48,128 nucleotides of DNA. Source: Candidatus Neomarinimicrobiota bacterium (GTDB lineage Bacteria > Fidelibacterota > Marinisomatia > Marinisomatales > S15-B10). The stretch is taken from assembly GCA_012964825.1 (NCBI GenBank), contig DTTI01000040.1, positions 46,480 through 94,607 of the forward strand, in the 5' to 3' direction. Position 1 is the stretch's first letter; each line of letters opens with the position of its first letter. The translations under genes were made by a program, and so were the position numbers. Below are positions 18,016-25,782 of this stretch, piece after piece. Under the pieces are notes generated by a model. It did not search any database. It worked only from the letters and a program-made list of their open reading frames with translations, and had not been told where the DNA came from.

Positions 18016-19380
18016 TTAACTAACGCCGATTTTTTCCAGTGCCTCCCGGATCATTTTTTCAGCCCGCTCCCAGTCCATGTCATCTACGGATTTGATCTCC
18101 GAACACAATATATCCAAAATCGACGCCTGAATACGTCCTCGCCTTAAACATTCACTATAGGGAATACGGTGGAACGCCACCATGGAATAGCGGGGGATGA
18201 AGCGGTTTGGGAATCGCCGCTCCAGAGCAAATTCAATCTCTTTTTTCATGAGGAACCTTGGGTCAGCTGTGTCACTTCGCATTTCGATATAATTCTCCAG
18301 TGCCATCTGTGCAATGGCGTCCGTATCCGGTTTTCGCTGTTTACCGAATGATTCAAAGATTTTTCCCCAGTTGTCACCATGCTCATCAAAATATTCGTTG
18401 AGGACCGTACAATCCTCAAAGCCGGCATTGATACCCTGGCCAAAAAATGGAACAATGGCGTGAGCGGCATCTCCCATTAATAGAAATCGATCTTCCACAT
18501 TCCATGGCCAACTTTTCACCGTCCCGAGATTTCCCGCTTCGTTAAGAAAAAATTCTTCTTCCAGATTCTTCAGATAGGAAATTGCGTCCGGGAACACTTC
18601 TCTAAAAAAATGGATGACTTTATCCGTTATATCAAGAGATGCAAAACTGGGGTTGCCTTCCATAGGGAAGAAGAGGGTGCAGGTGAACGTTCCATCGCTG
18701 TTGGGAAGGGCGATAAGCATATAGTTGCCTCGAGGCCAGATATGAAGCACATTAGGCTCAAGCTTGAAACTACCGTCCTCATTAGCCGGGATAGTTAGCT
18801 CCTTGTAACCATGTGAGAGCGGTTCCATCTTTTCTTTATACCCCTCAAGCTTTCCCATTTTTTTTCGAATTACTGAAGCTGAGCCATCAGTAGCAATAAT
18901 TTGATTCGCATAAGTTTCAGTCGTCTTACCGGTATCTTGATTTTCATGATCCACACTACCTTCATCAAGATCGGCATCGATGCACTTTTCGTTGAATAAG
19001 ATCTCTACCTTGCCTGTCTCTTCCGCAGAATTCATAAGAAGTTTATTTAACCCCCTTCGAGAGACGGAGCAGATTACTTCGCTGTCATCCTGACCGTACC
19101 GATGAAAACTGGTTGTACCATCCACGGCATGCATCAAACGCCCTTTCATGGGGATAGCTTCGGCCATTACCTGTTTATGAGCATTGACCTGTTCAAGAGC
19201 GTGGAGACCTCTTTTTGAGAGTGCAAGATTAATGGATCTTCCCGCACTCATCTTAGTTTTCCGAATGTCGGGTCGGCGCTCCAGGATCTTTACTCTATAA
19301 TCTCTCAGGGCAAGGAATCTGGCAAGGAGCGGCCCCGCCAGACCAGCTCCGATGAGTAGGATGTCGTTCTTCTCTGACAA
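18016..19380 (-). CDS. kmo: Kynurenine 3-monooxygenase
   Basis: A FAD-dependent aromatic hydroxylase turning L-kynurenine into 3-hydroxykynurenine with NADPH and O2. The 454-aa protein has the FAD dinucleotide motif IGAGLAGPLLARFLAL (about residues 10-25). Next come the kynurenine-monooxygenase segment GRSINLALSKRGL and the second FAD motif GDAAHAIVPFFGQGINAGFED (here GDAAHAIVPFF then GQGINAGFED). It also has C-terminal hydrophobic residues of the kind that make this enzyme membrane-associated. TTG start at 19380. Ninth and last gene of the kynurenine operon, 12 bases after kynU. Confidence 0.95.
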   Translation of the reverse strand: MSEKNDILLIGAGLAGPLLARFLALRDYRVKILERRPDIRKTKMSAGRSINLALSKRGLHALEQVNAHKQVMAEAIPMKGRLMHAVDGTTSFHRYGQDDSEVICSVSRRGLNKLLMNSAEETGKVEILFNEKCIDADLDEGSVDHENQDTGKTTETYANQIIATDGSASVIRKKMGKLEGYKEKMEPLSHGYKELTIPANEDGSFKLEPNVLHIWPRGNYMLIALPNSDGTFTCTLFFPMEGNPSFASLDITDKVIHFFREVFPDAISYLKNLEEEFFLNEAGNLGTVKSWPWNVEDRFLLMGDAAHAIVPFFGQGINAGFEDCTVLNEYFDEHGDNWGKIFESFGKQRKPDTDAIAQMALENYIEMRSDTADPRFLMKKEIEFALERRFPNRFIPRYSMVAFHRIPYSECLRRGRIQASILDILCSEIKSVDDMDWERAEKMIREALEKIGVS

Positions 19381-19392
19381 ATCTCCGATGAA

Positions 19393-20658
19393 TTAAAGAA
19401 GCTCTTTTAGGATTTCAACAAATCTGTAAACTTCACTGAAAGAGTTGTAGAATGGAGCTGGTGCAAGGCGTATTACACCCGGCTCTCGATAATCACACAT
19501 CACATTTTTTTCCGTTAAATACTTATGAATTTTGTCGCCGCCTGACCCAAATCTGAGGGAAAGCTGACAGCCTCTCTGTTCGGGTTCTCTCGGTGTTATA
19601 ACAGTGAATGCTTCTGAATTGATCTGGTTCAGGAGGTATTCCAGATAGCCGGTCAATTTCAAGCTTTTCTCCCTCAAAGCTGTCATGCCCACTTCATCGA
19701 AAAGTTCCAGCGATGGGAGAAGCGGTGTGGCGGAGAAAACGTTGGTGTTACTGATCTGCCATCCCTCGGCACCTGGAATTGGTACAAACTTTGAAGGCAT
19801 ATCGAAGCGTGTTTCCCTGGTATGACCCCACCAGCCAGCAAACCGGGGAAGGTCTTCACGATTTGCATGTTTTTCATTGACAAACACAGACGCCACGCTG
19901 CCAGGGCCGGCATTGATGTACTTGTAGTTACACCACGCTGCAAAGTCAACATCCCAATTGTGGAGTTCCAGAGGAACGTTGCCGGCCGCATGAGCCAAAT
20001 CAAACCCCACCATACAGCCTTGATCGTGGCCAGCGCGGGTGATTTCCTTTATGTCGAAGAATTGTCCCGAGTAATAGTTGACGCCACCTATAAGAATGAG
20101 GTCAACGGATTTGCCTTCTTTTTCAATTGTTTGCATAATGTCCTCAGAGCGGATAGCAGCTTCACCGTTTCTTGGTTCGAGTTGAACAATTCCGTCCACT
20201 GGATCATAACCGTGGAAACTGAGCTGAGAGGCGACGGCGTATTGGTCTGACGGAAAAGCTTTTGCTTCTACCATGATTTTATATCGTTCTTTAGTGGGAC
20301 GATAGAATGAGACCATGAGAAGATGAAGGTTGACGGTAAGAGAGTTCATTACCACCACTTCTGACGGCTTTGAACCGACCAGTTGTGCCGTTTTTTTGGT
20401 TAAGGTTGTTTCGTAAAGACCCCACGGCCGTTTACCGCCGTGATGGCCACCGGCACCCGCTGTCTTCCACTCTTCCATCTCTTCCTGGATGTAATCCATG
20501 GCGCCAATGGGTTGCAGGCCTAGTGAATTCCCTACAAAATAAATAATCTCTTTACCAGTGGAAGATTTCGGAAGGTGAAATTTCTCCCGGTAGACCATCA
20601 GAGGATCTCTGGCATCCATTTCCAAAGCAAAGGCTTCTCCTAACCGAAAATCAGTCAT
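19393..20658 (-). CDS. kynU: Kynureninase
   Basis: A PLP hydrolase releasing alanine from kynurenine or 3-hydroxykynurenine; the latter gives 3-hydroxyanthranilate. It has 421 aa, close to the usual 415-465. Clear blocks are YFVGNSLGLQPIGA (about 40-53), GVNYYSGQFFDI, DLAHAAGNVPLELH and the Schiff-base lysine K246 in WCNYKYINAGPG. These are followed by the substrate-binding WWGHTRETRFDMP (about 274-286) and the C-terminal PREPEQRGCQLS. ATG start. In the operon with kmo just downstream and the ACMS decarboxylase 15 bases upstream, the likely in vivo substrate is 3-hydroxykynurenine. Confidence 0.97.
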   Translation of the reverse strand: MTDFRLGEAFALEMDARDPLMVYREKFHLPKSSTGKEIIYFVGNSLGLQPIGAMDYIQEEMEEWKTAGAGGHHGGKRPWGLYETTLTKKTAQLVGSKPSEVVVMNSLTVNLHLLMVSFYRPTKERYKIMVEAKAFPSDQYAVASQLSFHGYDPVDGIVQLEPRNGEAAIRSEDIMQTIEKEGKSVDLILIGGVNYYSGQFFDIKEITRAGHDQGCMVGFDLAHAAGNVPLELHNWDVDFAAWCNYKYINAGPGSVASVFVNEKHANREDLPRFAGWWGHTRETRFDMPSKFVPIPGAEGWQISNTNVFSATPLLPSLELFDEVGMTALREKSLKLTGYLEYLLNQINSEAFTVITPREPEQRGCQLSLRFGSGGDKIHKYLTEKNVMCDYREPGVIRLAPAPFYNSFSEVYRFVEILKELL

Positions 20659-20673
20659 CTCTATGTATTACTA

Positions 20674-21690
20674 TCAAGAAAGAAACTGTGTTTCAGTCAT
20701 CCCGAGCCATTCCAGTGCTGATTTTCCGAGCATCCACTTTTTATCTTCATCAGAAAGTTCAGGAATGGATTCAATAAGCCCTCCCGGTTTTGACTCTCCC
20801 AGAGGGAATGGATAGTCGCTACCCAGTGCAATCCGGCTAGCTCCCATAAGCCGGATTAAGTAGTGGAGCATTTCTTTGTCATGCACGAGAGAATCGACGT
20901 AAAATTTTTTAACGAAATTTCTTGGATTGATATCAGTTTCCACCGCGACAAGGTCCGGGCGCGCATGGAAACCGGCCTCGATACGGCCAATACCGCCGGA
21001 GAAAGCGCCTCCACCGTGAGCAAAGGCGACCTTCAGGTTAGGCAACTTTTCAAACAGACCGCCTAGAACCATGGAGCTGATGGCTATAGCGGTCTCTGTC
21101 GGCATACCTACTAACCATTGGAGCCAGTATTTGTCCATTCGTTCCGGCGATAGCATATCCCAGGGGTGGACGAAAATTGATGCATCCAGATCCTGTGCTG
21201 CCTCGAAAAAAGGAAAGATGGAATCATCATCCAGATTCTTGCCGTTCACATGCGATCCGATCTGGGCGCCAGCGAGGCCTATTTCCTTTACACACCGTTC
21301 TAGTTCGCCTATGGCCAGGTCAGTGGACTGCATTGGAACGGTGCCCAAACCGGTGAATCGCCGAGGAGCGGCACTCACAACGCCTCCGATATGATCATTC
21401 AAAAGTTTGGAAAGGTCAAGGGCATCATTTGGTTCAGCCCAGTAGCTGAACATGACGGGGACAGTTGACAGTACTTGAACATCAATGGAGAGAGAATCAC
21501 ATTCTTTTTTGCGGACATGAGCGTCCCACAGATTGGATTCTACTTCCCGGAAGAAAGTGTCACCTTTCATCATCCGGGCACAACCCGGTTTATGGTGCTC
21601 AAGGTGAATGAATTGGCCATAACCGTAGCGCTCCGCCAAGTCGGGGATATTCTTAGGGAGTATGTGAGTATGAATATCGACTTTGAGCAA
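20674..21690 (-). CDS. 2-amino-3-carboxymuconate-6-semialdehyde decarboxylase (ACMSD)
   Basis: An amidohydrolase-fold zinc decarboxylase that removes CO2 from ACMS, diverting carbon away from quinolinate/NAD. The 338-aa protein has the family's metal ligands in order: H7 and H9 (DIHTHILP), H175 (FVHPWDM), H225 (FAHGGGAF) and D292 (GSDYPFPLGE). This set matches the ACMSD branch, including the HPWDM and DYPFPLGE strings typical of it. TTG at 21690 gives the right N-terminus. Its product, 2-aminomuconate semialdehyde, is the substrate of the dehydrogenase encoded upstream. It competes with the spontaneous ring closure that feeds NadC. Confidence 0.95.
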   Translation of the reverse strand: MLKVDIHTHILPKNIPDLAERYGYGQFIHLEHHKPGCARMMKGDTFFREVESNLWDAHVRKKECDSLSIDVQVLSTVPVMFSYWAEPNDALDLSKLLNDHIGGVVSAAPRRFTGLGTVPMQSTDLAIGELERCVKEIGLAGAQIGSHVNGKNLDDDSIFPFFEAAQDLDASIFVHPWDMLSPERMDKYWLQWLVGMPTETAIAISSMVLGGLFEKLPNLKVAFAHGGGAFSGGIGRIEAGFHARPDLVAVETDINPRNFVKKFYVDSLVHDKEMLHYLIRLMGASRIALGSDYPFPLGESKPGGLIESIPELSDEDKKWMLGKSALEWLGMTETQFLS

Positions 21691-21701
21691 TGGAGAAACC
21701 T

Positions 21702-22220
21702 TTAGTTAGGTCTCTCCATCACTGCACCGCACGCATCGCATGTGCGATGTTCTTCATTCTCCCAATAACGGTTGAGAATAGGCGGCAGGTCGTCCACAAT
21801 GTTTGTAAGTGGAAAAAACTCTTCATACAGTTTCGTATCGCAAGATTCACAAAACCACATGAAAGCATCCATCTCTTCTTCCAGTCTTTTGCGTTCTACC
21901 ACAAGACCAACTGTATTGGCTGGTCGCTGCGGGGAGTGGGGCGTTCTTGGAGGCAGTAGAAAGATTTCACCTTCCCGGATCGGAATATCCTTTGGTTCAC
22001 CGTTGTCGATCACTTTAAGTGTGATATCGCCTTCAATCTGATAGAAGAATTCCTCACCTTCCTCAAAATGATAGTCTTTTCTAGCGTTAGGTCCCCCTAC
22101 GACCATTATGATGAATTCGGCGTCTTCATAAATGCACTTGTTACCAACGGGCGGTTTAAGCAATTTGCGATTGTCCTCAATCCACTGTTTAAAATTGATG
22201 GGTTGGATCATTGGGGCCAT
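21702..22220 (-). CDS. nbaC: 3-hydroxyanthranilate 3,4-dioxygenase
   Basis: A cupin-fold, iron(II) extradiol dioxygenase opening 3-hydroxyanthranilate to ACMS. The 172-aa protein has H51, E57 and H95 as iron ligands, at the same spacing as the well-studied Cupriavidus enzyme, in DYHFEEGEEFFYQIEGD and PRTPHSPQRP. A C-terminal rubredoxin-like second metal site typical of the bacterial form is present (C124, C127, C161, C164 in two CxxC pairs). Oxygenase and decarboxylase genes are adjacent (11 bases apart), as expected for handling an unstable product. ATG start at 22220. Confidence 0.96.
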   Translation of the reverse strand: MAPMIQPINFKQWIEDNRKLLKPPVGNKCIYEDAEFIIMVVGGPNARKDYHFEEGEEFFYQIEGDITLKVIDNGEPKDIPIREGEIFLLPPRTPHSPQRPANTVGLVVERKRLEEEMDAFMWFCESCDTKLYEEFFPLTNIVDDLPPILNRYWENEEHRTCDACGAVMERPN

Positions 22221-22236
22221 GGTTAGTCCTCCTTCT

Positions 22237-22659
22237 TTATCCGATGGTTGCTATGCACTTCAGTTCAATTGCGATGGGCGTCGGCAATGCTGTCACCTCA
22301 ACAGTTGTCCGGCAAGGCTGTACATCTGAAAAATAATCTCTGTAGATTCGGTTGAATGTAGCGAAATCTTCATTCATATTGGTGAGAAAAACTGTGACAT
22401 CCATCAGATTACTCCAAGATGAACCCGCATCTTCCAAAATGAATCTCACATTGTCGAATACAGCTTTGCACTGGACTTCAATGTCGTAGTCCAGCATTTC
22501 TCCGGTTTCAGACAAGGTCACACCCGGGATATTTTTATCACCTTTTTTCCGAGGACCCACACCGGAAAGAAAGAGCAGATTCTCGATACGCTTTGCGTGA
22601 GGATAGGGACCAACTGGCTCAGGCGCTCTGGAAGAATTAAATGATTTGCCCGGACTCAT
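22237..22659 (-). CDS. RidA-family 2-aminomuconate deaminase
   Basis: A 140-aa YjgF/RidA-fold protein. In this operon it is best read as 2-aminomuconate deaminase (AmnD/NbaF type), which hydrolyses 2-aminomuconate to 4-oxalocrotonate and ammonia. Typical features are PEPVGPYPHAKR near the N-terminus, FLSGVGPR, the insert with DIEVQCKAVFDNV, and the Arg in QPCRTTVEV that binds carboxylates, followed by PTPIAIELKCIA. The start is ATG 22659, in an ATGA overlap with the upstream dehydrogenase; the four extra residues of the longer frame are not needed. Family certain, substrate inferred from context and length. Confidence 0.88.
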   Translation of the reverse strand: MSPGKSFNSSRAPEPVGPYPHAKRIENLLFLSGVGPRKKGDKNIPGVTLSETGEMLDYDIEVQCKAVFDNVRFILEDAGSSWSNLMDVTVFLTNMNEDFATFNRIYRDYFSDVQPCRTTVEVTALPTPIAIELKCIATIG

Positions 22660-24098
22660 ATCTTTACACAAACATTTTTCAGCTCAGTGAAAAATCTCAG
22701 CGCTTCCCAGCCTCCTTCACGGCCGAGGCCGGAATTCTTCACACCACCAAAAGGTGTTCTGAGATCGCGCAGCATCCAGCAGTTGATCCAGACAATACCT
22801 GCCTCGATTTGTCCCGCTAGGCGATGTGCCCGACTCAGATCGGATGTCCAAATTGAAGCTGTAAGTCCGTAATCTGTGCTGTTGGCAATTTCAAGCGCCT
22901 CCTCCTCGGAATCGAACGGCAGGAGTGTCACCACAGGCCCGAACACCTCTTCTTGATTTATCTTACAATTAGTTCCGAGCCCCTCTATAACAGTGGGTTT
23001 GATGAACCAGCCTTCCTTGCAGCGGCCGTTCACAATATTTCTTTCGCCGCCTGTGAGTACTGTACCTCCGTCATCCTTAGCCATTTCAATATGCTTCATG
23101 ATCTTTGCCATATGTTCTTCAGATACCACAGCGCCTTGCTGAGTGGATTCCTCAAGGGGATCGCCCTGTACAAGTGATTTGGTTTTGTCAACAAGATCAT
23201 CACAGAATCGGTCATAGATTGAACTTTCTATGATGATTCGTGATCCACAAAGGCATATCTGTCCCTGATTGGCGAATGATGACTGAACAGCAGTTGACAA
23301 AGACGTTTCATAATCACAATCAGCGAAGATGATATTTGGATTTTTTCCGCCCATTTCGAGCGAAAGTTTCTTGAAATGAGGCGCCGCCGCCTCAGCGATA
23401 CGTCTGCCGGTGGATGTACCACCCGTGAAAGAGATAACGGGAATTTCGGGGTGAACAGACATGGCCGCACCGACTTTATTCCCGTAACCATGAACGATAT
23501 TCAGGACACCTGCTGGGAGTCCCACATCCATACAAATCTCAGACAAAAGGTAAGCCGACATAGGTGTGATCTCTGATGGTTTGCCGATGACACAATTGCC
23601 CACAGCCAGGGCAGGAGCAATCTTCCATGTGAAAAGGTAGAGGGGGAGATTCCATGGTGAGATACAGCCTACGATCCCGATAGGTTGACAGAGTGTGTAG
23701 TTGATGGCCGAATCCTCCATAGCGTGGGATTCGCTGGAAAAGCTGGTAATGGCAGAAGCGAAAAAACGGAAATTGAAAGAAGCTCTCGGAATATCAACGG
23801 CTCTGGCCAGTGAGATAGGCTTTCCATTATCCACAGATTCAGCTTTGGCCATTGTTTCTATTTGGTTGTCAATCTCATCTGCAATAGCATTGAGAAGTCT
23901 AGCTCTTTCAGAAGCTGGTGTTCTAGCCCATTCCTTGAAAGCGCCCTGTGCTGCTTCTATGGCCGCTTCAAGATCCTCATTTTCAGAATCGGGAACCTCA
24001 GCGTAAGCTTTCCCTGTTCCAGGCTCGAAAGAGTCGAAATATTCCTTGGAAGCTGGTTCAGTTAATTTACCGTTAATATAATTCTTTATTTTGTTCAT
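22656..24098 (-). CDS. 2-aminomuconate-6-semialdehyde dehydrogenase
   Basis: An NAD-dependent aldehyde dehydrogenase of 480 aa. It matches the ALDH8A1/NbaE/AmnC branch, particularly around the catalytic cysteine (SFANQGQICLCGSRI, about residues 271-285). Other landmarks are the SPWNLPLYLFTWKIAPALA segment, the catalytic Glu in LSLEMGGKNP and the NAD-loop FTGGTSTGR. It oxidises 2-aminomuconate semialdehyde to 2-aminomuconate. A related 2-hydroxymuconate-semialdehyde dehydrogenase role is possible on sequence alone, but ACMSD and the deaminase in the same operon decide the call. It lies 8 bases after nadC. Confidence 0.92.
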   Translation of the reverse strand: MNKIKNYINGKLTEPASKEYFDSFEPGTGKAYAEVPDSENEDLEAAIEAAQGAFKEWARTPASERARLLNAIADEIDNQIETMAKAESVDNGKPISLARAVDIPRASFNFRFFASAITSFSSESHAMEDSAINYTLCQPIGIVGCISPWNLPLYLFTWKIAPALAVGNCVIGKPSEITPMSAYLLSEICMDVGLPAGVLNIVHGYGNKVGAAMSVHPEIPVISFTGGTSTGRRIAEAAAPHFKKLSLEMGGKNPNIIFADCDYETSLSTAVQSSFANQGQICLCGSRIIIESSIYDRFCDDLVDKTKSLVQGDPLEESTQQGAVVSEEHMAKIMKHIEMAKDDGGTVLTGGERNIVNGRCKEGWFIKPTVIEGLGTNCKINQEEVFGPVVTLLPFDSEEEALEIANSTDYGLTASIWTSDLSRAHRLAGQIEAGIVWINCWMLRDLRTPFGGVKNSGLGREGGWEALRFFTELKNVCVKI

Positions 24099-24106
24099 CT
24101 AAGAGA

Positions 24107-25000
24107 TCACTTTAAGTCTAGTCTCAGGTCTATATTCCGTGCAGAGGTGGTGAGAGCACCTATAGATACAGCATCGATTCCTGTCCAGACAAATTCCGGA
24201 AAAGTTTCGAGATTAATTCCGCCGGATGCTTCAATAAAAATGGATTCTCCGCTGGGTAAAGATCTAATGAGATTGACACATGATTCAACTTCTTTTGGAT
24301 TCATGTTATCAAGGAGAAACCCATCAAGTTCAATCTCCTGCGCGTCCTTTATCTGATCTATAGAATCGATTTCCAGTTCTACTGGTACATCGGGATGGGT
24401 GCTTCGGGCAAATGCCTCGGCATTTTTCAGCCCTCCAGCAGCGACAATGTGATTGTCTTTGATAAGGATTGCGGAAGAGAGGTCCATACGGTGGTTGTAG
24501 GCTCCACCTACGGCCACGGCATATTTTTCCAGCTTTCTCAGTCCAGGTGTCGTTTTCCGTGTATCAAGAATTATAAATCCCTCGGGCACCGGGATGTCAA
24601 TATACCGTTTCACATTGGTAGCAATCCCACACAATCGCTGAAGGAGGTTAAGAACCACCCGCTCCCGGGTTAAAATATCCCGGGCCGAACCGTGGAGGGT
24701 AGCAAGAATCGTTCCCACCTCAACGGAATCTCCATCCTCTACCAAAAGATTAACTTCCTTCAGATCAAAGAAACAGTGCCTCAACACTTCAGTGCCGGCA
24801 AAAACGGATGTTTCTCCAGCTATAATGTCAGCGGAGGCAACATCTTCCGGCGGGACGAAAGATTCGGTGGTGAGGTCGCCATGGGGGGCGTCTTCACTGA
24901 AAAAACGTAGAACCTGCGAACGGATCCACTCGCCATCAAGAGTGAGCATACGTTCAAATTGAATTCGCTTAGGCGGCAACAGTTTGGTCTCTAAAGGCAC
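24107..25000 (-). CDS. nadC: Quinolinate phosphoribosyltransferase (nicotinate-nucleotide pyrophosphorylase, decarboxylating)
   Basis: NadC makes nicotinate mononucleotide from quinolinate and PRPP, the entry into NAD. The 297-aa protein shows HGDLTTESF (about residues 40-48), RERVVLNLLQRLCGIAT, LDTRKTTPGLRKLEKYAV, NHRMDLSSAILIKDNHI and EASGGINLETFPEF, all diagnostic. The start is GTG 25000, overlapping the end of the SDR gene by 10 bases; an ATG at 24949 is a shorter alternative. Its presence inside a kynurenine operon, rather than with nadA and nadB, indicates tryptophan-derived quinolinate as a source of NAD here. Confidence 0.97.
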   Translation of the reverse strand: MPLETKLLPPKRIQFERMLTLDGEWIRSQVLRFFSEDAPHGDLTTESFVPPEDVASADIIAGETSVFAGTEVLRHCFFDLKEVNLLVEDGDSVEVGTILATLHGSARDILTRERVVLNLLQRLCGIATNVKRYIDIPVPEGFIILDTRKTTPGLRKLEKYAVAVGGAYNHRMDLSSAILIKDNHIVAAGGLKNAEAFARSTHPDVPVELEIDSIDQIKDAQEIELDGFLLDNMNPKEVESCVNLIRSLPSGESIFIEASGGINLETFPEFVWTGIDAVSIGALTTSARNIDLRLDLK

Positions 25001-25770
25001 ATTAACCGCCCTCCATCAACAGGAAGGTTGATTCCGTTGATGTATGATGCAGCCGGTGAAGCGAGGAATGCGATGACAAAGGCAATTTCTTTCGGTTCAG
25101 CAATCCGACCTGCGGGAATTTCGCTCAGCCACTCTTCTTCGATATCTTTTGATTTCACACCCCGTTTCGATGCCAACTCGGCGAAGAGTGAGTGTAGCCT
25201 CGCCGTATTTGTTGTGCCGGGGAGAATATTATTTACGGTAATCCCAAATGACGCCACCTCTCTTGAGAGTGTTTTTGCCCAGCTGGCCACGGCGCCACGA
25301 GTGGTGTTGGAAACGCCCAGATTTACTATAGGCTGTTTTACAGAAGTGGAAATGATATTTATGATCCTGCCGTATCCTTCAGCCTTCATACCAGGAAGCA
25401 CTGCCTTGGTCATTATTTGGTTACAAAGCAGATGCTTAGAAAAAGCATCCAGAAATTCTTCGCTTTCGGCGTCGGCGATCTCGCCCGGTGGGGGACCACC
25501 TGTATTGTTCACTAAAATGTGAAACGGTCCGTCTCGTTCAACATGGGAGTTGACTCGCTTCTCCAAAATATCCGTTTCACCAAAATCTACACAGACAGCC
25601 TGATGATCACCGCCTCTTAATGCATCACGTACTGTTTTCAGAGAATCTTCGTTTCGAGCCACAAGGGTTACAGTGGCACCGAGAATGGCCAATTCCTCAG
25701 CTGCAGCACGGCCCATTCCCTGAGTACTTCCGCATACAATTGCTTTCCGTTCTGACAGATCAGTGTTCAT
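24991..25770 (-). CDS. SDR-fold protein lacking the canonical Tyr-Lys pair
   Basis: A 259-aa Rossmann-fold member of the short-chain dehydrogenase/reductase superfamily. The nucleotide loop CGSTQGMGRA (residues 13-22) is present and NNTGGPPPG replaces the usual NNAG segment. A Ser lies at the expected place (S141), but the Tyr-x-x-x-Lys catalytic pair reads S154-N-T-T-R158. This fits the poorly characterised BKR-like SDR-like subgroup, which is known to depart from the tetrad. Whether it is an oxidoreductase at all is open. It is second in the operon, 12 bases after kynA, where a formamidase might have been expected. Confidence 0.85.
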   Translation of the reverse strand: MNTDLSERKAIVCGSTQGMGRAAAEELAILGATVTLVARNEDSLKTVRDALRGGDHQAVCVDFGETDILEKRVNSHVERDGPFHILVNNTGGPPPGEIADAESEEFLDAFSKHLLCNQIMTKAVLPGMKAEGYGRIINIISTSVKQPIVNLGVSNTTRGAVASWAKTLSREVASFGITVNNILPGTTNTARLHSLFAELASKRGVKSKDIEEEWLSEIPAGRIAEPKEIAFVIAFLASPAASYINGINLPVDGGRLMCL

Positions 25771-25782
25771 AAGTAGCCCCGT

